From Victivallales bacterium (GTDB lineage: Bacteria > Verrucomicrobiota > Lentisphaeria > Oligosphaerales > Lenti-02): a DNA stretch of 26,625 bases. Below the pieces are notes generated by a model. The model was given only the letters and a program-made list of their open reading frames with translations, did no database searches and had not been told where the DNA came from. The position numbers and the translations under genes were made by a program. Location: positions 1 through 26,625 of the forward strand of contig JABGQJ010000015.1 in NCBI GenBank assembly GCA_018648945.1. Reading direction: 5' to 3'. Shown here piece after piece: positions 17,030-24,543 of the stretch; position 1 is the stretch's first letter, and every line of letters starts with the position of its first letter.

Positions 17030-17862
17030 CTAAGACTGAACTCCTCGCCGTGCTCGAATCCCTGGGGGTCCACCCCAGCCGCAAACTCGGCCAGAATTTC
17101 CTGGTCGACGACAACATGCTGGCCGCAATGGTCAGGCAGGCTGCCCCGCAGCCGCAGGAAGCCATCCTCGAAGTTGGGCCCGGAACCGGTGTCCTCACCC
17201 GCAAGCTGTTGGCGGCGGGGTGCCGGGTGACAGCGGTGGAGCTCGACCACCGGTTCGTGGCTTATCTGACCGGCGCCCTTGGCGGGAATGAACGCTTCCG
17301 CCTGGTGCAGGGCGATGCCTGCAAGGTGGACTACCACGAACTTATGGGGGACCAGCCGTTTCGCTGTATCGCCAACCTGCCCTATGCCTGTAGCTCCGTC
17401 TTTCTGGCCCGCTTGCTGGAAACCGCTCCCCAGGCCAGCGCCTGCTTCGTCCTGCTCCAGCGGGAGATGGGCGAACGCCTGGCGGCAAAGCCAGGCACGA
17501 AGGCCTATGGCGCTCTCAGTGTGCGCATCCAACTGCGCTATGCCGTGGATGTGTTGCGGATTGTGCCGGGCAGTGTCTTTTTCCCGCCGCCAGACGTAGC
17601 CTCGGCCTATGTCCGGCTGGCGAGTCTTCCCGAGCAGGTGGACCTGGAGTTGCAGCGGCAGGCGGGGCGGGTGGCGACGATCGCCTTCTCTCAACGCCGC
17701 AAGAAGGCCCTGCGGGTGCTGGCTGGTGTGTACGGCAAGGAGAACGTGATTGGTGCCTTCCGGGAGTTGGGGATCGACGAGGATATTCGGGCCGAACGCC
17801 TGCCCCCCGAGACATTTGCTCGGCTGGCGGCTTGCCTGCGTGTTGGCCCGCCCACATATTGA
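17026..17862 (+). CDS. rsmA: 16S rRNA (adenine(1518)-N(6)/adenine(1519)-N(6))-dimethyltransferase
   Basis: A protein of 278 residues, the usual KsgA/RsmA length. It dimethylates two adjacent adenines in the 3' terminal helix of 16S rRNA during small-subunit maturation. Visible motifs: LGQNFLVDDN at the N-terminus, the SAM loop LEVGPGTGVLT, VELDHRF, the catalytic NLPY in CIANLPYACSS, QREMGERLAAKPGTKAYGALSV, VFFPPPDVASAYVRL and FSQRRKKALRVL. ATG 17026 is chosen because it gives the standard N-terminus. The longer open frame from 16927 would add 33 residues of arginine/proline-rich shadow sequence. There is no Shine-Dalgarno sequence before this ATG. That fits translational coupling to the upstream methyltransferase gene if its shifted frame ends at 17029. 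The tolQ-like gene follows 36 bases after the stop. Confidence 0.95.
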   Translation: MTKTELLAVLESLGVHPSRKLGQNFLVDDNMLAAMVRQAAPQPQEAILEVGPGTGVLTRKLLAAGCRVTAVELDHRFVAYLTGALGGNERFRLVQGDACKVDYHELMGDQPFRCIANLPYACSSVFLARLLETAPQASACFVLLQREMGERLAAKPGTKAYGALSVRIQLRYAVDVLRIVPGSVFFPPPDVASAYVRLASLPEQVDLELQRQAGRVATIAFSQRRKKALRVLAGVYGKENVIGAFRELGIDEDIRAERLPPETFARLAACLRVGPPTY

Positions 17863-17884
17863 GTGAAACGTTGCGTTGCGGTCG

Positions 17885-17890
17885 TAGGAG
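17885..17890 (+). promoter_or_regulatory. Ribosome binding site deciding the tolQ start
   Basis: TAGGAG lies 8 bases before ATG 17899. The earlier in-frame GTG at 17863 directly follows the rsmA stop but has no such site. Confidence 0.7.
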
Positions 17891-17898
17891 ATAGCTCT

Positions 17899-18636
17899 AT
17901 GCTGGTGCTTCCCGCTGAAGTCCAGACCTCGGTCATGTATGCCTTTGAGAAGAGCGATGGCTTTGCCAAGTTCATCGTTGTGTTGTTGCTTGTGCTCTCG
18001 GTCTACGCCTGGAGTATCATGTGCGAAAAAGGCTGGTCCCTGATGCAGGTGCGCCGGGGAATTGCCCGCTTCATGCGGCAGTTCGAACGGGAGCGTTCGG
18101 CGCTGGGCATGGCGTTGCAGGTCGATGAGTACACTGGCCCCGTGGCAGAGGTCTACCGGGAAGGCGTGCGCGAGTTGATCGCCGTGCTCGGGGTCTCCGA
18201 GTACGAGGCGGAGGACGTGTACCGCGCGCGGCGTTTGCCCCGCCCTCTTTCCCCCGGCGAGATCGACAAGGTGCGGAGCACCATGGACCGCATCGTCGAT
18301 GCCAAGAGCATGGAGCTGGAGGAACGGCTCGGCCTGCTGGGGACCATTGTCAGCATCAGCCCCTACCTGGGGCTGCTGGGCACGGTCTGGGGGGTGATGC
18401 TGTCCTTCATCGGCATGGCCCAGGCTGGCCGGCCGGACATCTCCGTCATTGCCCCCGGCGTCAGTGGGGCACTGCTGACCACGGTGGTCGGTCTGGTTGT
18501 GGCCATCCCCTCTCTGGCCGGCAACAACGCGATCTCCAACACCGTCCTCAAGACCTGCAACGAGATGGAGAACTTCGTCGATGCTTTCATCGCGCTGGTG
18601 AAGATCGACGAGACCCCGAGCTACCGCGGGGAGTAG
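17899..18636 (+). CDS. tolQ: MotA/TolQ/ExbB proton channel family protein
   Basis: A protein of 245 residues, the usual TolQ/ExbB length. It forms the inner-membrane proton channel that, with the TolR/ExbD-like partner, energises an envelope-spanning TonB or Tol protein. Transmembrane helix 1 is at about 25-42. A cytoplasmic loop with many charged residues follows. Helix 2 contains the family signature YLGLLGTVWGVMLSF (about 155-170) and helix 3 is GALLTTVVGLVVAIPSL (about 190-207). The GTVWGVM form is closer to TolQ than to ExbB, but the operon lacks TolA, TolB and Pal and has a TonB-like third gene instead, so the symbol is by similarity only. tolR follows three bases after the stop. Confidence 0.9.
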   Translation: MLVLPAEVQTSVMYAFEKSDGFAKFIVVLLLVLSVYAWSIMCEKGWSLMQVRRGIARFMRQFERERSALGMALQVDEYTGPVAEVYREGVRELIAVLGVSEYEAEDVYRARRLPRPLSPGEIDKVRSTMDRIVDAKSMELEERLGLLGTIVSISPYLGLLGTVWGVMLSFIGMAQAGRPDISVIAPGVSGALLTTVVGLVVAIPSLAGNNAISNTVLKTCNEMENFVDAFIALVKIDETPSYRGE

Positions 18637-18639
18637 AGC

Positions 18640-19056
18640 ATGGCACGCAGACGCAACCGAAGAACCGGGCTCCGAACCATCAACGACATTGACGTCACGC
18701 CGTTGATGGACTTGACCTTCCTTCTGCTGATCGTCTTCATGATCACCGCGCCGACCCTCGAATACGAGACTGATGTCTCGCCCCCCAGCATGTCGACGGG
18801 GGCCCCCATTGAGGAGAAGGAAGAGCCAATCATGATCAACCTCGCCAAGGATGGCACGATCTGGTTGCACAAGGAGGCGGTGAGGTTGGAAGCGCTAACC
18901 GAACGCCTGGTGCTGGAGCAGGGCCTCCGCCCGGACGTGAAGGTGCTGATCCGAGGAGACGAGAGTCGGCAATACGGCGAAGTGATGGCGATCATGAAGG
19001 CCGCCTACAAAGCCAACATCACCACTGTTTCGCTCGTTACCCAACCGGAAACATGA
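18640..19056 (+). CDS. tolR: ExbD/TolR family biopolymer transport protein
   Basis: A protein of 138 residues with a basic N-terminus (MARRRNRR), one transmembrane helix (about 22-38) and a periplasmic domain. The proton-conducting aspartate is Asp24 in INDIDVTPLMDLTFLLLIVF. The periplasmic part has TIWLHKEAV and the late segment VLIRGDESRQYGEVMAIMKAA, both typical of ExbD/TolR. It pairs with the channel protein just upstream. ATG 18640 sits three bases after the tolQ stop, with GGGGAG inside the end of tolQ. The stop overlaps the next start as ATGA. It could serve Tol-type or Ton-type transport; the third gene favours Ton-like. Confidence 0.93.
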   Translation: MARRRNRRTGLRTINDIDVTPLMDLTFLLLIVFMITAPTLEYETDVSPPSMSTGAPIEEKEEPIMINLAKDGTIWLHKEAVRLEALTERLVLEQGLRPDVKVLIRGDESRQYGEVMAIMKAAYKANITTVSLVTQPET

Positions 19057-19904
19057 GCTACGCCAACCACATTTCCCGCACCCCCGTTGCCAGCCGGATC
19101 ATTCCGGTCGTGGTGGTATGCCTGCATGTGGTGGTATTGGGCGCGATTCTCTGGGGCCGCTTTCTCAAGCTTGAGCCGCTCAAACCGCAGCCGCCGAGCA
19201 TGAAGGTCGAGCTTGTCTTTGCCAAGGCACTGGACGATCCGGGACCGGTCTCTCCGCCCATTGAGATCGAGAAGCCCAAGGTCGAGATCGAGAAGCCCAA
19301 GGCCGAGATCGAGAAGCCCAAGGCCGAGATCGAGAAGCCCAAGGTCGAGATCAAGAAGCCCAAGGCCGAGATCAAGAAGCCCAAGGCCGAGATCAAGAAG
19401 CCCAAGGTCGAGATCAAGAAGCCCAAGAAGAAGTGGACACTTGCCAAGGTCGAGGACATCCGGCAACGCCCGGACTTCCAGCAGGTGAAGTCCAGACCCC
19501 GGACCCCCGTCGTCGATGTCGATCAGCTTACCAGGAAGTTCCGGAAAGCTGCCGGGGGCGTCCGCATCAACTCGCCTGTCTCCCGCCCGAACCGGGGTCC
19601 CGCCGAGACGATCCAGCAGGACAAGTTCGATGCCGCCGCCATGCGGGTCGTGGCAGCGAGGTGGAGCGACAGCTTCTCCGCCAGTGAACTCACCGGCAGC
19701 GGTCGGAGGGTGGTTGTCCGTTTCACCATTCGCTCCGATGGCAGCGTGATCTCGAAGCGGATTGTCCGCCGCTCCGGCGTGCCAGCGATCGACAGGCGCG
19801 CGGCAGGCCTCCTGAAGGCCATCACGCGGTTCTCCGCCCCCACCGCCTTCGGTATCCGTTCGGCAACCTATGACATCACATGTGACCTAGAGGCTGCAGA
19901 GTAG
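19053..19904 (+). CDS. TonB-like energy-transducing protein with charged heptad repeats
   Basis: A protein of 283 residues with the TonB plan: a short cytoplasmic start, one transmembrane anchor (about 16-35), a rigid periplasmic linker rich in Pro, Lys and Glu, and a C-terminal TonB/TolA-type domain (about 190-283, containing RVVVRFTIRSDGSVISKRI and later AIDRRAAGLLKAI). It would carry energy from the TolQ/TolR-like pair to outer-membrane partners. The linker holds eight tandem copies of E-I-(E/K)-K-P-K-x, listed separately. The start overlaps the tolR stop by four bases. The S-D-G-S-V pattern followed by R-x-S-G is typical of TonB C-terminal domains; TolA is an alternative, since TolA-type linkers are also charged. 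No TonB-dependent receptor gene lies in the window. Confidence 0.85.
   Translation: MSYANHISRTPVASRIIPVVVVCLHVVVLGAILWGRFLKLEPLKPQPPSMKVELVFAKALDDPGPVSPPIEIEKPKVEIEKPKAEIEKPKAEIEKPKVEIKKPKAEIKKPKAEIKKPKVEIKKPKKKWTLAKVEDIRQRPDFQQVKSRPRTPVVDVDQLTRKFRKAAGGVRINSPVSRPNRGPAETIQQDKFDAAAMRVVAARWSDSFSASELTGSGRRVVVRFTIRSDGSVISKRIVRRSGVPAIDRRAAGLLKAITRFSAPTAFGIRSATYDITCDLEAAE
19263..19430 (+). repeat. Eight tandem 21-base repeats encoding the EI(E/K)KPK linker
   Basis: Eight exact-length copies of GAGATCGAGAAGCCCAAG plus one variable codon. Units 1-4 encode EIEKPK and units 5-8 EIKKPK, differing only by GAG to AAG. The seventh codon runs Val, Ala, Ala, Val, Ala, Ala, Val, Lys, so valine recurs every third unit (63 bases). 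The near-identity of copies indicates recent expansion by slippage or unequal crossing-over. Confidence 0.95.
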
Positions 19905-19946
19905 CTCTCGGTGCACGCAAGTGGAAACGTTACGAGGACGCGACCC

Positions 19947-21005
19947 ATGACAGACGGCAGATTTGGTTTCGGCATCATCGGCTGCGGCGTGATCGCACCA
20001 ACCCATGTCAAGGGCATCAAGGCCTGCGACGAGGCGGAATTGGTAGCCTGCTGCGACATCGACGAGGAGAAGGGGAAGGCGTTCGCCGCTGCCCATGGGG
20101 ACATCGCCTTCTATGCCGACTACCTGCAGATGGTGGCCGATCCCAAGGTGGATGTCGTCTGCGTCTGCACCCCCTCCGGTCTGCATGCGGAGTGCGCCAT
20201 CGCCGCTGCCGAGGCGGGCAAACACGTCTTCTGCGAGAAGCCGCTGGATATCGACCGCGACAGGATGACGGCGATGGTTGCCGCCTGCCGCAAGGCGGAC
20301 GTCAAGCTCGGCTGCGTGTTCCAGAGCCGCACCCAGCCCGACAATATCAAGATTCGCAAGGCCATCGCCAGCGGCAAGCTCGGTGAGATGACCCTTGGCG
20401 ATGCGTTCCTGAAGGACTACCGGTCGCGCGCCTACTACGCGAGTGCTGGCTGGCGCGGTACCTGGGCTCTGGATGGCGGCGGTGCCCTCATGAACCAAGG
20501 CGTCCACGGGATCGATCTGTTGCTCTGGCTGATGAATGACGACGTCGAGCGCGTGTTCGCCCGCGCCGAACACAAGGTGCGGGATATCGAGGTGGAGGAT
20601 ACCTGCGTGGCCTGCCTGCAGTTCAAGAGCGGGGCCTTCGGCACGATCATCGGCACCACCTCCTGCAATCCTGGCGAGACCCGCCGCATCGAGCTGCATG
20701 GCGACGTGGGAACGATCATCTCCACCGGCAACAAGATCACTCGCTGGGCCACCGCCGAGGAAGCGGATGCGCGAGCGAAGAATGTCGAGCCCGATGCGCA
20801 GGATGTGGAAGAGGGCACCACAGGCGACAACAAGGCCGTCGGCTCGCAGGGGCACGAGTTCCTGGTCAACGACCTCGTGCAGGCCATCAAGGAAGACCGC
20901 GACCCCTACATCATCGGCGAATCCGCCCGCAAGGCGGTGGATCTCATCCTCGCCATCTACGAATCCGCCCGTACGGGCAAAGATGTGCCCGTCGTGTCCG
21001 GCTGA
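19947..21005 (+). CDS. Gfo/Idh/MocA family NAD(P)-dependent oxidoreductase
   Basis: A cytoplasmic protein of 352 residues. The N-terminal Rossmann domain has GIIGCGVIAPTH and the family marker EKP (Glu97-Lys98-Pro99 in FCEKPLDI). The second half carries the substrate-domain motif GGGALMNQGVHGIDLLLWL, where the Gly-Gly and His residues are usual. Such enzymes oxidise, reduce or epimerise sugars and inositols, and some act as glycosidases through a redox route; the substrate cannot be told from sequence alone. ATG 19947 is preferred over GTG 19911 because GAGGA at 19934-19938 precedes it and the Rossmann fold then starts at residue 6. It lies 42 bases after the TonB gene and 26 bases before the GH10-like gene, which suggests a role in metabolising sugars released by the following enzymes. 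Confidence 0.93.
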   Translation: MTDGRFGFGIIGCGVIAPTHVKGIKACDEAELVACCDIDEEKGKAFAAAHGDIAFYADYLQMVADPKVDVVCVCTPSGLHAECAIAAAEAGKHVFCEKPLDIDRDRMTAMVAACRKADVKLGCVFQSRTQPDNIKIRKAIASGKLGEMTLGDAFLKDYRSRAYYASAGWRGTWALDGGGALMNQGVHGIDLLLWLMNDDVERVFARAEHKVRDIEVEDTCVACLQFKSGAFGTIIGTTSCNPGETRRIELHGDVGTIISTGNKITRWATAEEADARAKNVEPDAQDVEEGTTGDNKAVGSQGHEFLVNDLVQAIKEDRDPYIIGESARKAVDLILAIYESARTGKDVPVVSG

Positions 21006-21031
21006 CGGGCCGCTTCTGGAGTACCCCCCCA

Positions 21032-23134
21032 ATGAGACGCTGTGTCCTCTTTTTCTCAGCAGGTATGCTGGCGGTGTTCGGCACGGTCCTCGGGGCACCG
21101 GCCAAGACCGCTGCCTTGCCCAAGGGCCGGTCGGTCATCACCAACGGGGCGTTCGACCAGTCCAAGACCGGCCCAGTGGGCTGGATGACGCGCGACAGCG
21201 GCGGCTTTGGCGATTTCAAGCTGACGCCGCCCCTCAGAGGCGTCGGTCCCAGCGTCCTGACGGTTACCTGCAAGAAGACCTGCGAGCGTCCCTGGTACCT
21301 GGAACTGCGCCAACGCGTTGGCGACCAGTTGCTCAAGGGCGAGCGCGTCTTCATCTCGTTCGAATACAAGGTATCGAAGCGGTACGCCTTCCACTTCTAC
21401 TGGCAGAAGGAGACGCAGCCCTGGCCGAAGATGCTCTCGTTGCGCCTGGCCGAGCCAGTGAACACCTGGAACAAGGTGCAGGTGGCGGTACCCGTGGATG
21501 AGGACCTGGCCGCCGGGGCCAGCGCCCTGACCTTCCATCTAGCCGAGGAACTCGGTTCGGTTCAGTTGCGCAATATCCACGTGATCGCCGTCTCCCCGCG
21601 GGTCGATCCCAAGTCCCTCCCGAGTACCGTCGAGCCCGTGTTTGGCGGGGATTTCTACGACAAGGACTGGCGGAACGCTGCCCTTACCCGCATCGCCCAG
21701 ATCCGGCAGAGCCCCGTGCGGGTGACCGTGCATGATGGCACGGAGCCGGTCTCCGGTGCCGAGGTCCGGCTGAGCCAGTTGGACCGGCCCTTCTCGATCG
21801 GGATCGAGGCCAAGGCCCCCCTGTTGGTCCGGGACGGGTTCATCCATTCCCGGCTGGACCTGCTCAACGAGCGCTTGGGCGAGGCTCGCGTCCATCTCCC
21901 CGCCTACCGGAAGAAGGTGCTCGCCTCGGGCATGTTCGACACCGTTACGCTGGAGGCGGCCCTGATGTGGCAGGAGCACGACCTCTGGGGCAAGGATCTG
22001 GCCAAGCACGCTGTCAGGTTGGCCAGGGCCAACGGCCTTACCGTGCATGGGCACGCCTTGCTCTGTCCCGCCTTCGAGTTCCTGCCCGATCCGGCACGCT
22101 ACCGCCAGATGGAGGCCAAAGCCCTGAGCAGTCGCCTGCTCCTTCACATCCGCAGCATGACCCAGGAGTACGCCGGCTTGGTGGATCGCTGGGAAGTGCT
22201 GTTCGGGCCCCTTGCCTATGATGAAGTCTATGACGCGGCCGGGGTCGATCTGTTGCCCTCCGCCTTCGTGGCGGCCAACCAGGGGAGCGCAGAGACGCCA
22301 CTTCTCCTCAGCGACGTCCGCGGCCTCATGGAACCCACTTCGAACCACATTTCCGAAACTGTGGAACTGGTTCAATGGCTGGAACTGGAGAAGGCAAGAG
22401 TGGACGGGCTGGTTCTGGATGCCCGCCTCACTCAGCCCTATACGGCACCGCAGGCCATGGACGAGCGCTTGCAGGTTGTCGGGCGTGAGCTGGCGGGCAT
22501 GCCGGTCTACATCGCCTCCCTGGAGCTCGATGTGGCGCGCGAGGCAGCCCAGGCCCATATGTTGCGCGATCTGTTGATCTCCTTCTTCTCGCATGAGCAC
22601 GTACTCGGCGTGAGCTTCGCCAACATCTGGGAAGCGGAGGCACCCAAACCCAGTGCCGCCCTGTATCGAGCCGACATGACGCCCAAACCCTCGGGCGAGA
22701 TGCTTGAGAAACTGCTCGACGAGACCTGGCGCACGAAGGCCGGTTTGACGACGGCGGAGCGCGGGGAAGCCTGGATCCGCGCCTTCCACGGCAACTACGA
22801 CGTTCAAGTCACCGTCAATGGCAGGACCGTGAAGGGGCGGGCGGAGCTGCTGCCTGGCGGCACCGACATCACCGTCGATCTGGCGAACGAGACCCAACCG
22901 CTGGCAACCAAGCCGCTCACCGTGAAGCGAGTGCCGGACTCCGTGCGAGTCAGGTCCACGAAGGCGAGCTGGCAGACACCCCTGGAAGAGGACAAGCCCG
23001 AGCTTCCGGAGGATCTCGCTCCCGCCTCGCCGGACGTCATCCCCCCCATGCCCGCCCCCGCAGGAGCAGTTGTGCCTGAGGTCAAACTGGGCCCGCTGCC
23101 GGAAGCCCCCGCAGCCAAGCTGCCGGGCGAATGA
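21032..23134 (+). CDS. Exported GH10 (xylanase)-like protein lacking the acid/base glutamate
   Basis: A protein of 700 residues with a signal peptide (about 1-21). Residues about 35-190 look like a carbohydrate-binding jelly roll (ITNGAFDQ start, LELRQRVGDQL). From about 285 a GH10-type barrel can be followed: LEAALMWQEHDLWG (compare T-x-E-N-x-x-K-W), VHGHALLCPAFEFLP (compare RGHTLVW), VDRWEVLFGPLAYDEVYD (compare W-D-V-V-N-E), MPVYIASLELDV (compare I-T-E-L-D) and MTPKPSGEMLEKLLDETW (compare PKPAY...L). The nucleophile position is kept (Glu498), but the acid/base Asn-Glu is Phe391-Gly392. The last 60 residues are Pro/Glu-rich and low complexity. It is therefore probably a binding or altered-function relative of xylanases. 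GGAG stands 10 bases before the ATG. The next gene overlaps by four bases. Confidence 0.75.
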   Translation: MRRCVLFFSAGMLAVFGTVLGAPAKTAALPKGRSVITNGAFDQSKTGPVGWMTRDSGGFGDFKLTPPLRGVGPSVLTVTCKKTCERPWYLELRQRVGDQLLKGERVFISFEYKVSKRYAFHFYWQKETQPWPKMLSLRLAEPVNTWNKVQVAVPVDEDLAAGASALTFHLAEELGSVQLRNIHVIAVSPRVDPKSLPSTVEPVFGGDFYDKDWRNAALTRIAQIRQSPVRVTVHDGTEPVSGAEVRLSQLDRPFSIGIEAKAPLLVRDGFIHSRLDLLNERLGEARVHLPAYRKKVLASGMFDTVTLEAALMWQEHDLWGKDLAKHAVRLARANGLTVHGHALLCPAFEFLPDPARYRQMEAKALSSRLLLHIRSMTQEYAGLVDRWEVLFGPLAYDEVYDAAGVDLLPSAFVAANQGSAETPLLLSDVRGLMEPTSNHISETVELVQWLELEKARVDGLVLDARLTQPYTAPQAMDERLQVVGRELAGMPVYIASLELDVAREAAQAHMLRDLLISFFSHEHVLGVSFANIWEAEAPKPSAALYRADMTPKPSGEMLEKLLDETWRTKAGLTTAERGEAWIRAFHGNYDVQVTVNGRTVKGRAELLPGGTDITVDLANETQPLATKPLTVKRVPDSVRVRSTKASWQTPLEEDKPELPEDLAPASPDVIPPMPAPAGAVVPEVKLGPLPEAPAAKLPGE

Positions 23135-24528
23135 CCACGAGGCGCGGGAGGCGCGGAATCTGGCAGAGAGGAACAGGGATCTGCCTGTCTCTGCTGGCCG
23201 CGCCAGCGGCCTTGGCGCAGGCCCCCGCCGTAGGCCCCCCACTGGATCGCTTCGGTGGTTTCCGTCCGGTCAAGCTCCAGGCCACCGGGTTCTTCCGTGT
23301 CCAGAAGATCGAGGAGCGCTGGTGGCTGGCGACTCCGGACGGGCACCCCTTCTTCTCGGTTGGCGTCAACGGCATCCGCATGAACGGCACCGCCACCCGG
23401 GGTGGGAAGCGTCACTACCTGGACACCTGCAAGCAGATCTATGGGACACGGGAGAAGTGGGCGGCGGCCCAGGTCACGCGTTGCCGCGAGTGGGGGGTGA
23501 ACACCGTGGGCTGCTGGAGCGACTGGCAGGCGCTCCGCCGAGACCTGCCCTACACCGTGGCCCTGCGAGTCGGGGGGCAGGACTGGTTGAAGGGGAACTG
23601 GACGGACATCTTCTCCGACCAGTTCCGGCTGTTCGTGCAGCAGCAGGTCCGCAAAGTCGCCCTGCCTCTGAAGGATGATCCGCACCTGTTGGGCTACTGG
23701 CTTGCCAATGAGATGAAGTGGGGGCCCGACCACCGCGGCGGCCACCTCTTCGACCAGTTCCTCAAACTGCCAGCGACTGCCCCGGCCAAGGTCGCCCTCG
23801 TCTCCTTCCTGCGCCAACGCTACGGAACGCTCGCCCGACTCCGCGAGAAACTGGCGCTGAAGGCGGACTCGTGGGATGCTCTCCTCACGCTGGACGTTCT
23901 GCCTGGCACCACCGCCGAAGCCATGGCCACCCGCCTCGCTTGGGCCGGCACCGTGGCGGACCGCTTCTTCGCGGTCACTGGCGAGGAACTGCGGAAGGTC
24001 GATCCCAACCACCTGAACCTCGGCGTTCGCTTCATCAGTCAGCTCACCCCGCCAGCCGTCCTGCGCGCGGCAGCGAAGCATGTGGATGTGATGAGCATCA
24101 ACTTCTACGACGTCGGGCCCTGGCGCCATATTCTGCGCGGGTTCTCGCCCGATCATCTGAGCATCGACGGCTTCCTCGCCGAACACTACCGAGTCTGTGG
24201 CAAGCCCATCCTGGTCTCCGAATGGGGGTACCGTGCTGCCGATGTGGGGTTGCCGAACTCGTGGCCCCCGATCTACCCGACGTTGCCCGACCAGAAGACC
24301 CGGGCTGCACGCTACGAAGCCTACGCCCGGCAGGTGATCGACAAGCCCTGGCTCGTGGGCCACCACTGGTTCCAGTGGGTGGATCAGCCCCCGGAAGGGC
24401 GCTTTGACGGCGAGAACAACAACTTCGGTCTGGTCAACGAGAGAGACCAGCCCTACGAGGCTGTCACTGCCGCGATGCGCGCCCTGCGCCGCGAGGTCTA
24501 CCGCGTGCTGCAACCCCCGCCGAAGTAG
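23131..24528 (+). CDS. Exported clan GH-A glycoside hydrolase (agarase-like/GH42-like barrel)
   Basis: A protein of 465 residues with a signal peptide (about 1-30, RRGRRG then LSLLAAPAALAQA). The start ATG overlaps the previous stop as ATGA. RWWLATPDGHPFFSVGVNGI is the opening seen in beta-agarases and related GH-A enzymes. The acid/base candidate is Glu194 in YWLANEMKWG and the nucleophile candidate is Glu364 in ILVSEWGYRA; their order and separation (170 residues) fit a (beta/alpha)8 barrel of clan A. Late GHHWFQWVDQPPEGR and NNFGLVNERDQPYE are also typical of this group. Unlike its upstream partner it keeps both glutamates, so it should be active on an unknown polysaccharide or oligosaccharide. 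It runs convergent with nagA, with 15 bases between stops. Confidence 0.83.
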   Translation: MTTRRGRRGIWQRGTGICLSLLAAPAALAQAPAVGPPLDRFGGFRPVKLQATGFFRVQKIEERWWLATPDGHPFFSVGVNGIRMNGTATRGGKRHYLDTCKQIYGTREKWAAAQVTRCREWGVNTVGCWSDWQALRRDLPYTVALRVGGQDWLKGNWTDIFSDQFRLFVQQQVRKVALPLKDDPHLLGYWLANEMKWGPDHRGGHLFDQFLKLPATAPAKVALVSFLRQRYGTLARLREKLALKADSWDALLTLDVLPGTTAEAMATRLAWAGTVADRFFAVTGEELRKVDPNHLNLGVRFISQLTPPAVLRAAAKHVDVMSINFYDVGPWRHILRGFSPDHLSIDGFLAEHYRVCGKPILVSEWGYRAADVGLPNSWPPIYPTLPDQKTRAARYEAYARQVIDKPWLVGHHWFQWVDQPPEGRFDGENNNFGLVNERDQPYEAVTAAMRALRREVYRVLQPPPK

Positions 24529-24543
24529 CCGGGGAATGACAGG

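Noticed and set aside
16969..18870. Open frame of 633 codons on the minus strand opposite rsmA, tolQ and tolR
   Set aside because: Antisense shadow spanning three genes with strong motifs and correct starts on the plus strand.
19263..19430. Regular repeats considered as a CRISPR array
   Set aside because: Units are contiguous 21-base copies without spacers and encode an in-frame TonB linker.
21539..24513. Two long minus-strand frames (567 and 569 codons) opposite the GH10-like and GH-A genes
   Set aside because: Both overlap genes with signal peptides and glycosidase landmarks on the plus strand. The antisense translations are low-complexity and unrecognisable.
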